Part shown: in pieces, positions 11,745 to 22,862 of the stretch | Position numbering within the stretch: position 1 is the first letter of the stretch | How the letters are laid out: each line of letters starts with the position of its first letter | DNA from: Bufo bufo | Taxonomy: Eukaryota; Chordata; Amphibia; Anura; Bufonidae | Direction: 5' to 3' | Assembly: GCF_905171765.1 (NCBI RefSeq) | Contig: NC_053391.1 | Coordinates: 189,854,559 to 189,918,558, forward strand | DNA length: 64,000 nt | Notes under the pieces: model-generated | The model's database searches: none | The model's input: the letters and a program-made list of their open reading frames with translations, nothing else | Told to the model about the DNA's origin: nothing | Position numbers and translations under genes: made by a program

Positions 11745-12130
11745 TTAAAGAGGACCTGTCACCAAAAAATGCAATGCAATCTGAAAGCAGCATGTTATAG
11801 AGCAGGATGAGCCGAGCAGATTGATGTATATTTTTGTGGGAAAAGATTTAGGAAACCTATAATTTAAACATTTAGATTTTTATTTTTTCTACCTCCTGTG
11901 AACAACTATTGGTATAGGAAAGAGGAGTTATTAGTGATTGATAGCACTGTGTGTGTATAAGAGTCCATACAGAGATAGCTGTCAGTCACTGATAACACCT
12001 CCCTCCGGTACCGATAGCACTTCACAGGGCTGCAGTTATAAATATAAAAATTGCAAGTTTTACTGGATTTTACTGGATCTAATAAGAAATTAAAGTGACC
12101 GCTAAAGTTTTTTCTTATTATATTATTCTT
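11745..12130. other. intron sequence with a MITE-end fragment
   Basis: It begins with aaagaggacctgtcacc, the typical end word of the TTAA element family annotated at 22132 and 54675, but no matching right end is visible. No coding potential is seen. Confidence 0.4.
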
Positions 12131-12304
12131 ACAAAGATATTGTCAGCTTTTTATTCCATTGTTGATACTATTTTTCAAACAACACCTTTGCCAGAAGCTT
12201 CTTAGTCAGTGATCTACCTTTTTAATGGGTCACCAATGACTAAATTAACCATACTAGGGTCACATAGTATGACTAAATAATCAAACTATATTTATTTCTT
12301 GTAG

Positions 12305-12616
12305 CTTGTATCATTGAAACATCACTTTACAAATGTCTGCTGAAACCTCTTAAAAGTGTGATTTACTCCCAACTCCTGGAGATGCACAACAGAGATGGTT
12401 CCTTGGCCAAATTATTAGGTAACCAAAAGAAGATGAAGGCTAGCAGTCTTGAACAGAAACCCCGTTCGGGAGTACCTGGGCCCAGTAATATGGAGAAGAT
12501 TCAACAGAAGTTGTCCCTCATGCACATGGCCTATTCCCCAGAGAAGAAGATACGGCTGTTGCTGAAAGTGTCTAAACTCATTTATGAGGCAATGGAGACC
12601 TCCAGTGGAAAGAAAG
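12305..12616 (+). CDS. RINL: RINL-like exon: start of the helical bundle and VPS9 domain
   Basis: The acceptor is tttatttcttgtag at 12304 and the donor is g|gtttgt at 12617. Phase 1 entry completes an Ala codon and gives ACIIETSLYKCLLKPLK, then a polar linker (LLGNQKKMKASSLEQKPRSG), then helices PSNMEKIQQKLSLMHMAYSP and EKKIRLLLKVSKLIYEAME. In RIN and Rabex-type proteins these helices form the bundle that supports the VPS9 fold. The exon ends in phase 1 and joins 12726. An intron of 11.65 kb separates it from the previous exon and contains the piggyBac element. No internal stop or frameshift is seen, so the gene looks functional in this part. Confidence 0.88.
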
Positions 12617-12725
12617 GTTTGTTAAATGTGCTAAAACACAAATGTGTAGCATACAGTGGCATAGTTTTTTTTCCTGTTTGCATTAACTGAGTGATTTAAT
12701 AAAGTGTGATATCTGCCTTCTCTAG

Positions 12726-12854
12726 AAGCCTTTGGTGCTGATGACTTCTTACCAGTTCTCATCCATGTTTTGTTGGGTTGTGACCTAACTTCTGTGCAGC
12801 TAGATGTAGAGTACATGATGGAACTTCTGGATCCCACTCAACTTCAAGGAGAAG
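12726..12854 (+). CDS. RINL: RINL-like exon: VPS9 domain core
   Basis: A short exon between acceptor ctgccttctctag (12725) and donor g|gtatgt (12855). It encodes EAFGADDFLPVLIHVLLGCD, then LTSVQLDVEYMMELLDP and QLQGEG. The GADDFLP and DVEYMMELL words are the most conserved VPS9 signature. The Asp pair in ADD is where this family places the residues that contact the Rab5 switch region. Both boundaries are phase 1. The intron before it is only 109 bp. Confidence 0.92.
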
Positions 12855-13219
12855 GTATGTTAGATAATGGAGGATGATCCATGTTCACATAATAGGATTG
12901 CTAACCTTCCAAGAGAAAATCATACTCATACTCATTGCTGTTCAGTAACATTATGTTGGCCATGGACATGAGACTTCACTTTGACTAAGGATCTCATAGA
13001 CCTATGATTGTAGTTTGAATATTATCCAAGCAACAGGTACACAACATTCGTGCGTTATTGCTTTTTTTTATTGGGGTTTTATTATCTCACACACTAATAA
13101 ATTCCTTAGTAAAGATAAAACGATTGTGTGCATCAGTGTGTTCGAGAAAGAAAAATTACTGTTAGTCTCACTGGGGGGAGTGAATATACAGTCTTATGCA
13201 GAATATGTTGGTTCTATAG

Positions 13220-13335
13220 AACAGGGGTGGGAGCCTTTTTTGCTGCTGAGGGCCATTTGGATACTTGTAACATCATCCGCGGGTCATACAAAATTCTCAT
13301 CTTAAAAATTGGACTGCTATATTTGGTCAAACTTG
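13220..13335. mobile_element. hAT-type element end fragment
   Basis: It begins caggggtgggagcc and continues gctgagggccatttggatac, the usual 5' end of a Charlie-like hAT repeat. The 3' end is missing. Confidence 0.45.
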
Positions 13336-13890
13336 CGGCAGAGTGATCCGGCAAGCAGTTCTGTCGCCGGAATTGCCTGCCGGATCCTGCAACACGTATG
13401 CCAACTGATGGCATTTGTAAGACTGATCAGGATCCTGATCAGTCTTAAAAATGCCTGATCAGTCAGAAAAATGCATTGAAATGCCGGATCCGTCTTTCCA
13501 GTGTCCTCCGGAAAAACGGATCCGGCATTTATTTTTTTAACCTTTTTTTCGGTCTGCACATGCGCAGACCGGAAGGGCAGATCCGGCATTCCGGTATTTT
13601 GAATGCTGGATCCGGCACTAATACATTCCTATGGAAAAGATGCCAGATCCGGCATTCAGGCAAGTCTTCAGTTTTTTGGGCCGGAGATAAAACCGTAGCA
13701 TGCTGCGGTTTTATCTTTTACCTGATCAATCAAAAAGACTGAACTGAAGACATCCTGATCCATCCTGAACGGAATGCTCTCCATTCAGAATGCATGGGGA
13801 TATAACTGATCAGTTCTTTTCCGGCATTGAGCCCTTTTGACGAAACTCAGTGCCGAAAAAGAAAAACGCAAGTGTGAAAGTACTCTTAGA
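13336..13890. mobile_element. palindromic MITE of the 'gatccggc' type, degraded
   Basis: Built from repeated gatccggcatt, gccggatcc and gatcagtctt words in both orientations. The right end reads cgcaagtgtgaaagtac, the end motif of the elements at 42918 and 53792. The left end is not clear. Confidence 0.55.
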
Positions 13891-13954
13891 GGTATTGCGC
13901 TTCAATTTAAAAAAATCTAGAGCGCTGTATTTTTGCTGCACAAAATAGCGTCTG

Positions 13955-13957
<3 letters not shown>

Positions 13958-13987
<30 letters not shown>
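13958..13987. repeat. (TA)n microsatellite abutting the Tc1 insertion
   Basis: An alternating ta tract that ends at the TA target dinucleotide of the Tc1 element. Confidence 0.9.
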
Positions 13988-13990
<3 letters not shown>

Positions 13991-14080
13991 TGGATATAAA
14001 AAATCTAAACACCCCTGTCAGGTTTCTGTGATGTAAAAATGAGACAAAGATAAATCATTTCAGAACTTCTTCCACCTTAA

Positions 14081-14406
14081 GGCCTCATGCACACGACTGT
14101 TGTTCTGGTCCGTATCCGAGATGCAGTTTTTGCGTCTCGGGTGTGGACCCATTCACTTCAATGGGGCCGCAAAAGATGCAGACAGCACTCCGTGTGCTGT
14201 CTGCATCCGTTGCTCCGTTACGTAGCCCCGCAAAAAAAAATATAACATGTCCTATTCTTGTCTGTTTTTCAGACAAGAATAGGCATTTCTACAATGGGCC
14301 GCCTGTTCCGTTCTGCAAATTGCGGAAGGCACACGGGCGGCTTCCGTGTTTTGCAGATCCGCCATTTGCAGACCGCAAAAAACTGAACGGTTGTGTGCAT
14401 GAGGCC
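14081..14406. mobile_element. palindromic MITE nested in the Tc1 left arm
   Basis: The ends are ggcctcatgcacacgac and its close complement ending gtgtgcatgaggcc. TTAA lies on each side (14077-14080 and 14407-14410). The uninterrupted right arm of the same Tc1 element shows the corresponding site with a single ttaa, so the insertion and duplication can be read directly. Family members occur at 18808, 49231 and 54387. Confidence 0.88.
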
Positions 14407-14525
14407 TTAATGTGACCTATAAACTGTGCAACTCAATTGAAAAACAAACTGAAATCTTTTAGGTAGAGGGAAGAAAAAATATAAAAATAAAATAATATGG
14501 TTGCATAAGTGTGCACACCTTTAAA

Positions 14526-15600
14526 CTAATACTTTGTTGAAGCACCTTTTGATTTTATTACAGCACTCAGTCTTTTTGGGTATGAGTCTATCAGCATGGC
14601 ACATTTTGACTTGGCAAGATTTGCCCAATCTTCTTTGCAAAAACACTCCAAATCTGTCAGATTGCGAGGGCATCTCCTGTGCACAGCCCTCTTCAGATCA
14701 CCCCACAGATTTTCAATCGGATTCAGGTCTGGGCTTTGGCTGGGCCATTCCAAAACTTGAATCTTCTTCTGGTGAAGCCATTCCTTTGTTGATTTGGATG
14801 TATCCTTTCGGTCGTTGTCATGCTGAAAGATGAAGTTCCTTTTCATGTTCAGCTTTCTAGCAGAAGCCTGAAGGTTTTGTGCCAATATTGACTGGTATTT
14901 GGAACTGTTCATAATTCCCTCTAGCTTAACTAAGGCCCCAGTTCCAGCTGAAGAAAAACAGCCCCAAAGCATGATGCTGCCACCACCAGGCTTCACTGTG
15001 GGTATGGTGTTCTTTTGGTGATGTGCAGTGTGGTTTTTGCGCCAAACATATCTTTTGAAATTATAGCCAAAAAGTTCAACCTTGGTTTCATCAGATCATA
15101 ACTCTTTTCCCACATGCTTTTGGGAGACTTCAGATGTGTTTTTGCAAAATGTAGCCTGGCATGGATGTTTTTCTTCGTAAGAAAAGGCTTTCGACTTGCC
15201 ACTCTACCCCATAGCCCAGACATATGAAGAATACGGGAGATTGTTGTAACATGTACCACACAGCCAGTACTTGCCAGATATTCCTGCAGCTCCTTTAATG
15301 TTGCTGTAGGCCTCTTGGTAGCCTCCCAGACCAGTTTTCTTCTCGCCTTTAATCAATTTTGGAGGGACGTCCAGTTCTTGGTAATGTCACTGTTGTGCCA
15401 TATTTTCTCCACTTGATGATGACTGTCTTCACTGTGTTCCATGGTATATCTAATGCCTTGAAAATTCTTTAGTACCCTTCTCCTGACTGATACCTTTTAA
15501 CAATGAGATCCAAATCTGTCAGATTGCGAGGGCATCTCCTGTGCACAGCCCTCTTCCGCTTTGGAAGCTCTCTGTGGACCATGGCTTTTGCTGTGGGATG
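14526..15600 (-). pseudogene. Tc1-like transposase, frameshifted
   Basis: The C-terminal catalytic half is in one frame (14526-14996): GGGSIMLWGCFSSAGTG, FQHDNDRKDTSK and SPDLNPIENLWGDLKRA. It therefore keeps the second Asp and the third acidic residue (Glu in NPIENLW) of the DDE triad. The preceding part (14993-15259; TTISRILHMSGLWGRVASRKPFL) is in another frame. The first catalytic Asp region, gatgaaaccaagg near 15080-15090, falls in a third frame. The N-terminal helix-turn-helix is degraded and carries a 47-bp duplication of C-terminal sequence. It is not functional. Confidence 0.88.
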
Positions 15601-16179
15601 CGACTTAGAAAATTTCAGGAAAGACCAACTAGAGCAGCTGAATTTTATTTGGGGTTAATCAGAGGCACTTTAAATGATGGCAGGTGTATGCTGACTCCTA
15701 TTTAACATGATTTTGAATGTGATTGCTTAATTCTGAACACAGCTACATCCCCAGTTATAAGAGGGTGTGCACACTTATGCAACCACATTATTTTAGTTTT
15801 CTTCCCTCCACCTAAAAGATTTCAGTTTTTTTTTTTCAATTGCATGGTACAGTTTATAGGTCATATTAAAAGGTGGAAAAAGTTCTGAAAGGATTTATCT
15901 TTTGTCTAATTTTTTTACATCACAGAAACCTGACATTTTAACAGGGGTGTGTAGACTTTTTATATCCACTGTATATTACATATAGTACAGGCGCCATTAT
16001 TACCAAACATAGCAGTCTAATTTTTAAGTTCAGAATGTTATGTATTTAGTTCTTTATTTGGCATTAATGGCAGCCAAGCTAAACCCAGGGGATCCAGAGA
16101 GGGATTTACCCAGCTTTCACTCTGCCACTGTACCTGTCTCTTCCTTCGCAACTGTCCCTGCCTTTGTCCTTTTCTCAGT

Positions 16180-16612
16180 CTCAGATCTGCCCCCCACACC
16201 TCCATCAGCCTCCTATCAGACCCCCCAGCCTACATCAGCCTCAAATCAGACTCCCGTCAGACCTCTCAGCTTTAGATCAGACCCCCATCAGACCCTCCAG
16301 ACTCAGATCACACTCCCATCAGACCTCCCAGCCCAAGATCAGCCCCATCAGACCCTCACTAGCCTCAGATCAGCCCCCATCAAACCTCCAGCCTCAGATC
16401 AGACCCCAATCAGACCCTCACTAGCCTCAGATCAGCACCCATCAGACCCCCCAGTCTCAGAGCAGACTCCCATCAAACCTTCCAGCCTCAGATCAGACCC
16501 CCATCAGATCCCCCAGCCTCAGATCAGCCTCCATCAGACCCCCCCCCAGCCTCAGATCAGACCCTCATCAGACCCTCCCCAGCTTCAGATTAGCCCCTAT
16601 CAGACCCCCAAG
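16180..16612. repeat. minisatellite, about 28-30-bp unit
   Basis: Tandem degenerate copies of cagcctcagatcagaccccc atcagaccc. The Pro/Ser/Gln-rich open frame across it is a repeat artefact. Confidence 0.88.
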
Positions 16613-17195
16613 CATTTTGGCAGATTCACTTAACCTCCCTGGTCTTCTTTCCACTGCGCTGTACTGTGACCTGACAGCACACAGAGTGAGATCTCAGTGG
16701 GCGTCTACATACACTATGTCCGGATGCTGTATGTGTCAGGACACAGAGCGGGACCGGAAGAAGACCAGCCTCCGACATGCTAATGACTGCTTAGATAATG
16801 GAAGCGTTCATTAGAATTTTCCCTATATGCTCTGGCAGGGGCCAGGGGGCCGGAGAAAAGAAATGGACTATGCAATAAATTGTCTATTTAAAGGGATTCT
16901 GTCACCAGAAAAATCCCTTTAATCCAGGGCAACTAATAGCCACTGGAAGATCTGCCACCGCACTTATCCCTAACACTTGTTTATTAGATATCCTCTTGTG
17001 CCATGGACCTGAAAAATGCACCAAAAAGAAATGAAGAATTGCCAAAAAACACACTTAAATTTTCATATATCTCTATTGAATTTCAGCTAATATCTGGCAG
17101 CAGAATTCTAAAAATGCCAGAAATAATTGCCACAAGAAAGTGGAGTTTGTTTAAAAATGCTTTGTGTGAAACCACTTTTTTCTATCTCTTTTCAG

Positions 17196-17371
17196 GTGGC
17201 TACTACCTGACTACTATGTTTGGAGCCCTGTATCATATAAGCAGCTTTAACACAATCTCACGGAAACTTAGTTGGGAGGCCCAAAATTCTATTCGCCAAT
17301 GGCAGCGCAGACGGACTATTCATCACAGACCTACTTTTCAAAAATCTAGTAAATTTAGCATGGAAATGTAG
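17196..17371 (+). CDS. RINL: RINL-like terminal exon, end of VPS9 domain and stop
   Basis: The acceptor is ctatctcttttcag at 17195. Phase 1 entry completes GEGGYYLTTMFGALYHI. The exon continues SFNTISRKLSWEAQNSIRQW and QRRRTIHHRP, and stops at 17369-17371 about 20 residues after the last VPS9-region helix. RIN1, RIN2 and RIN3 continue for over 100 residues into a Ras-association domain. That domain is absent here, as in RINL, and this is my main reason for the symbol. An alternative is an intron-retained or alternative 3' end of another RIN, but no donor is needed to explain what is seen. A clear polyadenylation signal was not pinned down. Confidence 0.85.
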
Positions 17372-17479
17372 AAAAATGCGCAGCTCTTGGAATGTTATAA
17401 AGAACTGTATATTATAATGTCCACATGTGTTAGTGTGAAATAAGTTACTTTTCAGTTCTACAATGGTGATGTTGTAAAG

Positions 17480-17626
17480 CAGGGATGCTCAACCTGCGGC
17501 CCACCAGCTGTTGTAAAACTACAACTCCCACCATGCCCTGCTGTAGGCTGATAGCTGAAGGCTGTCTGGGCATGCTGGGAGTTGTAGTTTTGCAACAGCT
17601 GGAGGGCCGCCGGTTGAGCATCCCTG
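17480..17626. mobile_element. hAT-type palindromic MITE
   Basis: The ends are cagggatgctcaacc and ggttgagcatccctg. The 8-bp flanks are ttgtaaag and ttctaaag (7 of 8 match). It lies 110 bp after the RINL-like stop codon and may be part of the 3' UTR. Confidence 0.9.
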
Positions 17627-17639
17627 TTCTAAAGCATTT

Positions 17640-18800
17640 CAGGACCAAGACCTAGCAAGGAGAAGTCTGAATGCAACTCTTGGCACAAAGCATTATGGTC
17701 ACAACGCTGATGTATACACGGAAGCTGATTTCTCTAATATATTGATTAAATGGGCAAAGTTGTTGACTGCATGATTATTTCCATCATAGGAACATAGGAT
17801 CACTTGAATGATGGACACGAGCAGCACCTGATGGACACCATTGAATATAATGACATAACAGTGCTACATACTGCATTTTTTTGTGTCCAACATTTTTTAC
17901 AAAATCTGTGATGGAGGCCCCTTACTTAGAGTCAGAGATGAGAACGAGGCCACATATGGACAGACAGAGCTTCTGGATTTTCCTGGGGCATTAAGGGGTG
18001 TACACTGTCTTAGTAGAGCTCAGTATTTGCTCTGTTCCCATATGGGTCTTATTTACTGGCAAGAAATACATTACAGAGACTTGAATTAATATGTAAGCTA
18101 TAAGATATTTGAGTCTGGACATTTTAGTTTGGTTTTTGGTTCTTTTTTAGGAGGTACTTGGAGTCAGCATTTATAGGGGGATGAGAAAACTCATCTTTTT
18201 CTAAAAAGGGAGACTTGACAAGTCTGTGATTGAACTCTTACATATTATGACAAGCCATTTTTTAGTAAGCCAAACATGGCTTGGGTTTTCCATATGATCG
18301 AGGTCTATGAACGGTATTTGGATAAGGTCCAACTGAACCACACTAACATACAAGGCCTGGAATGACTTTGGTGCAACCGTCAATAGTGCCATTAGAAAGA
18401 GCTTCTTGTCCTACAAAAAACAAGCCCTCATACAGCTATGTTAACAGAAAAATAAAAAAGTTATGGCTTTGGGAGGGCTGGGAATAAAAAACAAAAACTA
18501 AAAAAAAGAAAAGAAAATTGCCCAGTCATGAAAGGGTTAAAGTTGGTTTGGAATCCAAATACAAAAAATAAAACTTAGTTCTCTGTTTACAGAGGTTGGT
18601 GATAGTATGTGGTCCCATAGCGCCTGGCTATGAAAACCAGTCACTCTCTGCCTGATCATTGCCTATGGCAATAAACTTGTTTGGTCACTGGATTTCCTTT
18701 AGTTAGCAATGTAGACAGATGGAGCATCAGATCCCTGAATGTAGGCATGTGTGACGTAACTGCCTTTCATCTCTACATGTGCAATAATTGCAAATAGGCA
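17640..18800. other. intergenic or 3' UTR sequence, no gene
   Basis: No convincing exon is seen. Around 18400-18540 (aaaaagttatggctttgggag ... gaaagggttaa) is a fragment resembling the inner repeats of the frog piggyBac-type elements at 63.6 kb. An AATAAA-like word occurs near 18510. Confidence 0.4.
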
Positions 18801-18807
18801 CAACTTA

Positions 18808-19098
18808 AGGGCTCATGCACACGACCATTTGTATTTTGCGGTCCGCAAAAAAACACGGATGACATCCGTGTGCATTCCAGCCGGCCCTTCATAGAACAGT
18901 ACTATCCTTGTCCGTAATGCGGACAATAATAAGACATGTTTTATTTTTTTGTGCAACGGAAATACGGACATACGGAAATGGAATGCACACGGAGTAACTA
19001 CCGTTTTTTTTTTGCTGACCCATTGAAGTGAATGTTTCCGCATACGGTCTGCAAAAAAAGAAGGAAAGAAAGAAAATACTTTCGTGTGCATGAGCCCT
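18808..19098. mobile_element. palindromic MITE, TAA duplication
   Basis: The ends are gggctcatgcacacga and its near complement ending gtgtgcatgagccc. TAA lies directly on each side. The interior has gtccgcaaaa and complement words. Confidence 0.85.
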
Positions 19099-19099
19099 A

Positions 19100-19780
19100 A
19101 TACATAGTACAAAACAAACTAAAGACAGTGACGAGGTAAGATTTCATTTGACTAAACCTGAACAGAAATTAATATTTCAACATTTCACATTTACAACTGA
19201 ATCCAAGCAAATATTTACAATGCATTTGTAGCCTTTAGACGTTCTATACTAAATGAAATGACAAAGTCAATTAAAAGTAAGACTTGATTAAATAGGTATG
19301 TATATACATCCAATCTAAGTAAATCCTTCCTCAAATACACACATGGTATAATAGTTAATTTCTAACCGTCTCTTATCTGTGCCATTACGTCTGAGCATCT
19401 TTGATGTGACATCTGATTACAGCACTAACATGGAAATGGACTGTTCGACTACATGACAAGACGACTACATGACAAGAAGCAAGCCCATATACAATATATA
19501 AGTAGATGGCTATCTTAGTACAATAGTGTACATAAGCAGTTTTTACAGTATAAGCTGAGGACAACCAGGGTGAGTTTCATCTTGCTAGCCTCCGTCAAGC
19601 CTGATAACACAATATGAAGAAATACAATAAGCTAAAGAAATTGCTAAACTCATGCAACGAGTAACATTGCAACCATAAGCAGTAAGCAATGAGGACATAC
19701 ATGTGTAGTAATAAAATGTTGCCCAAGTTCCTATTCAACAGCATATCTTACAGAATTGTAGCTTATGATTACATAAATAC
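19100..19780. other. gene-free AT-rich stretch
   Basis: Apparently unique sequence, with no open frame of interest and no clear repeat. A small local duplication, ctacatgacaagacgactacatgacaag, occurs near 19450. Confidence 0.4.
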
Positions 19781-19784
19781 AGTC

Positions 19785-20080
19785 ACGAAAGAAAAGAAAG
19801 TACACCCTCCTCCAATGTTTTTGGTACAGGTATCAGAGCCTGCTTGAAGGTGACCTAAACCTTTGCTGAAACCACAGAGGTGCAGGAGAGGAGGGCTTCT
19901 CAAGAGCTTCAGCTTTCATTGGATCTGCTTGGCTTTTCTAGTGTGCGGAGTACAGATCCCTTATACAGTCTATGGATCCATAGATCTGAGCAAAGCCGAT
20001 TAATCCTAAAGGTGCAAAGCACTCTGAGAAGCACTGCTGCTCCTTTGTGGTTTCAGCAAAGGTTTAGGACCCCTTTAACC
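19785..20080. mobile_element. inverted-repeat fragment next to a Tc1-like end
   Basis: Around 19785 the text tacagtcacgaaagaaaag resembles a Tc1-type terminal repeat. From 19854 the arms cctaaacctttgctgaaacc and ggtttcagcaaaggtttagg form a palindrome that ends near 20072. Confidence 0.5.
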
Positions 20081-20484
20081 ATTATGTAGGCCTCACAAAC
20101 ATCTGTAGACAGACAAATAACCTAGTTTTTTATTTTCCTACTGGCCCCCATTCTCCTGCTGTCAGTGTTTAAATCTGTATTGAAATATATTGTTGGGACC
20201 GCTGTGCATGCGCACAGGAGTCCTCTCCATTGTGTTAGCAGAGCAGTCCTCTGTTTTTCATATGCTGACAGAGGCAAAATAGGGAGGGGGAAGGGGAGCA
20301 GCAGGAAAATAAAAAATGGCAAGCTAGACTCCTTATGTGCAGTACTACTCATATATTACTGCAGATAACAGTACAGAATCATGGTGACAAATTCCCTGGT
20401 GCCAAACTGCAGGGGGTGCCAGGCAGCAGTGTAGATTCTTGTAAAGTAGTTTACTGTGGGGCACGGGAGCTTATGGCTTCTTTC

Positions 20485-20545
20485 CCCGCAGTTCAGCCTC
20501 ATAGGTCTCAGGCCACTAGGCCTGAAACCTATGAGGCAGTAGAAC
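20485..20545. repeat. short hairpin
   Basis: cctcataggtctcaggcc pairs with ggcctgaaacctatgagg around a 3-5 base loop, with one mismatch. Confidence 0.75.
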
Positions 20546-20722
20546 GGCGCAGGAGACCTCACGTGACTTCCTGCTTTGTGTCTCGCAAATTGACGTGAGG
20601 ACGTGGAACAGGAGGGCACAGGGTGACCGTCTGTGCCTGGGATGCTGGAACTCAGGTCACAGGCAGCGACAGAGAGAGGGTCACAGGTGACTATTATTTT
20701 ATTTTTTTATGTATGTACATTA

Positions 20723-21305
20723 CAGACCCAAAGTTTGGACACACCTTCTCATTCAAAGAGTTTTCTTGATTTTCATGACTATAAAGGCATCAAAACTATG
20801 AATTAACACATGTGGAATTATATACATAACAAACAAGTGTGAAACAACTGAAAATACGTCATATTCTAGGTTCTTCAAAGTAGCCACCTTTTGCTTTGAT
20901 TACTGCTTTGCACACTCTTGGCATTCTCTTGATGAGCTTCAAGAGGTAGTCCCCTGAAATGGTCTTCCAGCAGTCTTGAAGGAGTTCCCAGAGATGCTTA
21001 GCACTTGTTGGCCCTTTTGCCTTCACTCAGCGGTCCAGCTCACCCCAAACCATCTCGATTGGGTTTAGCTCCGGTGACTGTGGAGGCCAGGTCATCTGGC
21101 GCAGCACCCCATCACTCTCCTTCATGGTCAAATAGCCCTTACTTTCAAAGTTTTCCCAATTTTTCGGCTGACTGACTGACCTTCATTTCTTAAAGTAATG
21201 ATGGCCACTCGTTTTTCTTTACTTAGCTGCTTTTTTCTTGCCATAATACAAATTCTAACAGTCTATTCAGTAGGACTATCAGCTGTGTATCCACCTGACT
21301 TCTCC
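20723..21305 (-). mobile_element. Tc1-like element, internally deleted and truncated
   Basis: It begins after a TA with cagacccaaagtttggac, followed by the characteristic left arm. Minus-strand transposase remnants are visible: the region encoding the NPIE-type motif near 21055-21065 and a deleted junction near 21155. No matching right end is found; sequence of another MITE starts near 21305. Confidence 0.75.
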
Positions 21306-21421
21306 AGATAATACAAACTGATCCGTTCATGACGGATCCGCCCAAAACGCGAGTGTGAAAGTAGCCTAACTTTGGCCCTGACAAAACTGGAATCTGTGTA
21401 AAATTAACAGAGAAAAAAAAT

Positions 21422-21641
21422 GAAATCATGCTTACTGCCTCCATTTGATTTGGCGGGCCGGCAGCCGCCATCTTGCTTGAAGATCTGGCGCGAAATCTCG
21501 CGTGGCCCGAGATGACGTTGTCACGCCAGCCAGCGTGATGACGTCATATGTGACCAAGCACAGGATTTCAGCTAAGATCTTCAATCAAGATGGCAGTGGC
21601 TGGCCCGTCACGAGCAAATGGAGGCGGTAAGCATGATTTTT
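21422..21641. mobile_element. palindromic element with GC-rich core
   Basis: The outer arms are aaatcatgcttactgcctcc and its complement ending ggcggtaagcatgattt. They continue with catcttgcttgaagatct opposite agatcttcaatcaagatg. The core contains tgacgtcat-like words. A related core occurs at 60560-60620. Confidence 0.8.
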
Positions 21642-22131
21642 TGGGTTTTTTACACTATTTCAGGTTAAATCGATTTGCTACCACGAAGCATGAGCAAATT
21701 CAGCTTCAATGTGAATCGAATTTATCCAGAAATTCGGATCGAATTCCACTTCGTTGGATTCGATTTCCTCAACTCTAATAACTTCTACCAGTAGTAATAA
21801 AGGAATGGTACATCACAGAATCATAGGAGTAGATGCTTCACAATTGTTATTACATGGGGGATGCAAGAGGTTACCAAAACAGACATGTCAGGAGAGGTGA
21901 CAGGTCCTTTTTAGTAAACAAGTGCAAATGTGCCCCTGACTTTAACCAAAATCCAAGTGGCACAGGTTTTATAAAGGTCTTTCCCACATCAATCTGGAAC
22001 TAGGCAATAAGGTCCATTTTGTTCCAGTCTGTTTTGTTGTGCATCTAACCCTAGAGTCACTTATAGCTTGTTTTCCTGACCTCATTGTCTTGTCTGCTGC
22101 CTGTCCTGACCTCCGTCTGATCTTTGCTTAA

Positions 22132-22594
22132 AGGGAACCTGTCACCAGTTTTATGGTGTCCTAACTAAGGGCAACATAAATAAGTGACTGATTCTCTTAG
22201 CAAAATGCTGGGTCACTTTCTTTAATTGACCCAGTCAATCTGCCAACATCTTGTATTGAAAAGCTCCAGCTGATAATGATGAGTCATGAATATTTATGAG
22301 CTCCTGACTCTCCCCGCCTACCTGCTGCTGATTGACAGTTTTTTTCCATATGAATCAGCAGCAAGTGGGCAGGGGAGTGGCTATATCTCTGAATTAAAAA
22401 AACGCTGGACTCACTGACATCACGCTGGACTCAAATCAGCTCATTAGCATGCGGCATGTGGCATCTTTGTGTGTATATTATGAGGTAACCATCTGTCACA
22501 CCAGTAAGTGAATACATCTAAGGCACTTTTTAGTAGTTATTGATTGTATATAATTAGTTAGATTATAATCAAATATCCACATGAAAGGTTCCCT
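22132..22594. mobile_element. TTAA-flanked MITE
   Basis: TTAA lies at 22128-22131 and 22595-22598. The ends are agggaacct and aggttccct. The interior contains tgaatatttatgagctcctg and weak inverted words. Other members of the family occur at 54675-55014 and as fragments at 11745, 16890 and 31450. Confidence 0.8.
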
Positions 22595-22716
22595 TTAACG
22601 TCTGAACTCCACCTGCCTCAACCCTGACTGTATTTGAAAATTCAAGCCTATGGCCTTTATACTGTAATTTGGCAACACCTGCTTGTCTGCAAGTCAGCCT
22701 CTATTAGAGTGCACTC

Positions 22717-22862
22717 ACACGCTGCAGAATTTGTTGCAGAATTTTCCACGACTGAAACCCAGTTCCATTCATTTGAATGGGGTGGCAAGCCACATACAGG
22801 TGAATGGAACTGATTTTCAGTTGTGAAATTTCTGAAACAAAATATGAGTGGGAGTGCACCCT
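22717..22862. mobile_element. short palindromic MITE, TTA duplication
   Basis: The ends are gagtgcactcaca and the complement-like gtgggagtgcaccc, each next to TTA. The interior is a palindrome around ttccattcatttgaatgg. Confidence 0.7.

Larger units (their letters stand above)
13988..15971 (-). mobile_element. Tc1/mariner transposon, degenerate copy
   Basis: TA dinucleotides flank both ends. The terminal repeats begin cagtggatataaaaa and are long: aggtttctgtgatgtaaaaa and its complement, then the gacctataaactgt and acagtttataggtc words about 400 bp and 150 bp in. The left arm is interrupted by a MITE (14081-14406). The transposase is on the minus strand and broken. Confidence 0.92.

Noticed and set aside
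16040..16633. A 197-codon Pro/Ser/Gln-rich open frame
   Set aside because: It coincides with a 28-30-bp minisatellite and has no splice context, so it is a repeat artefact.
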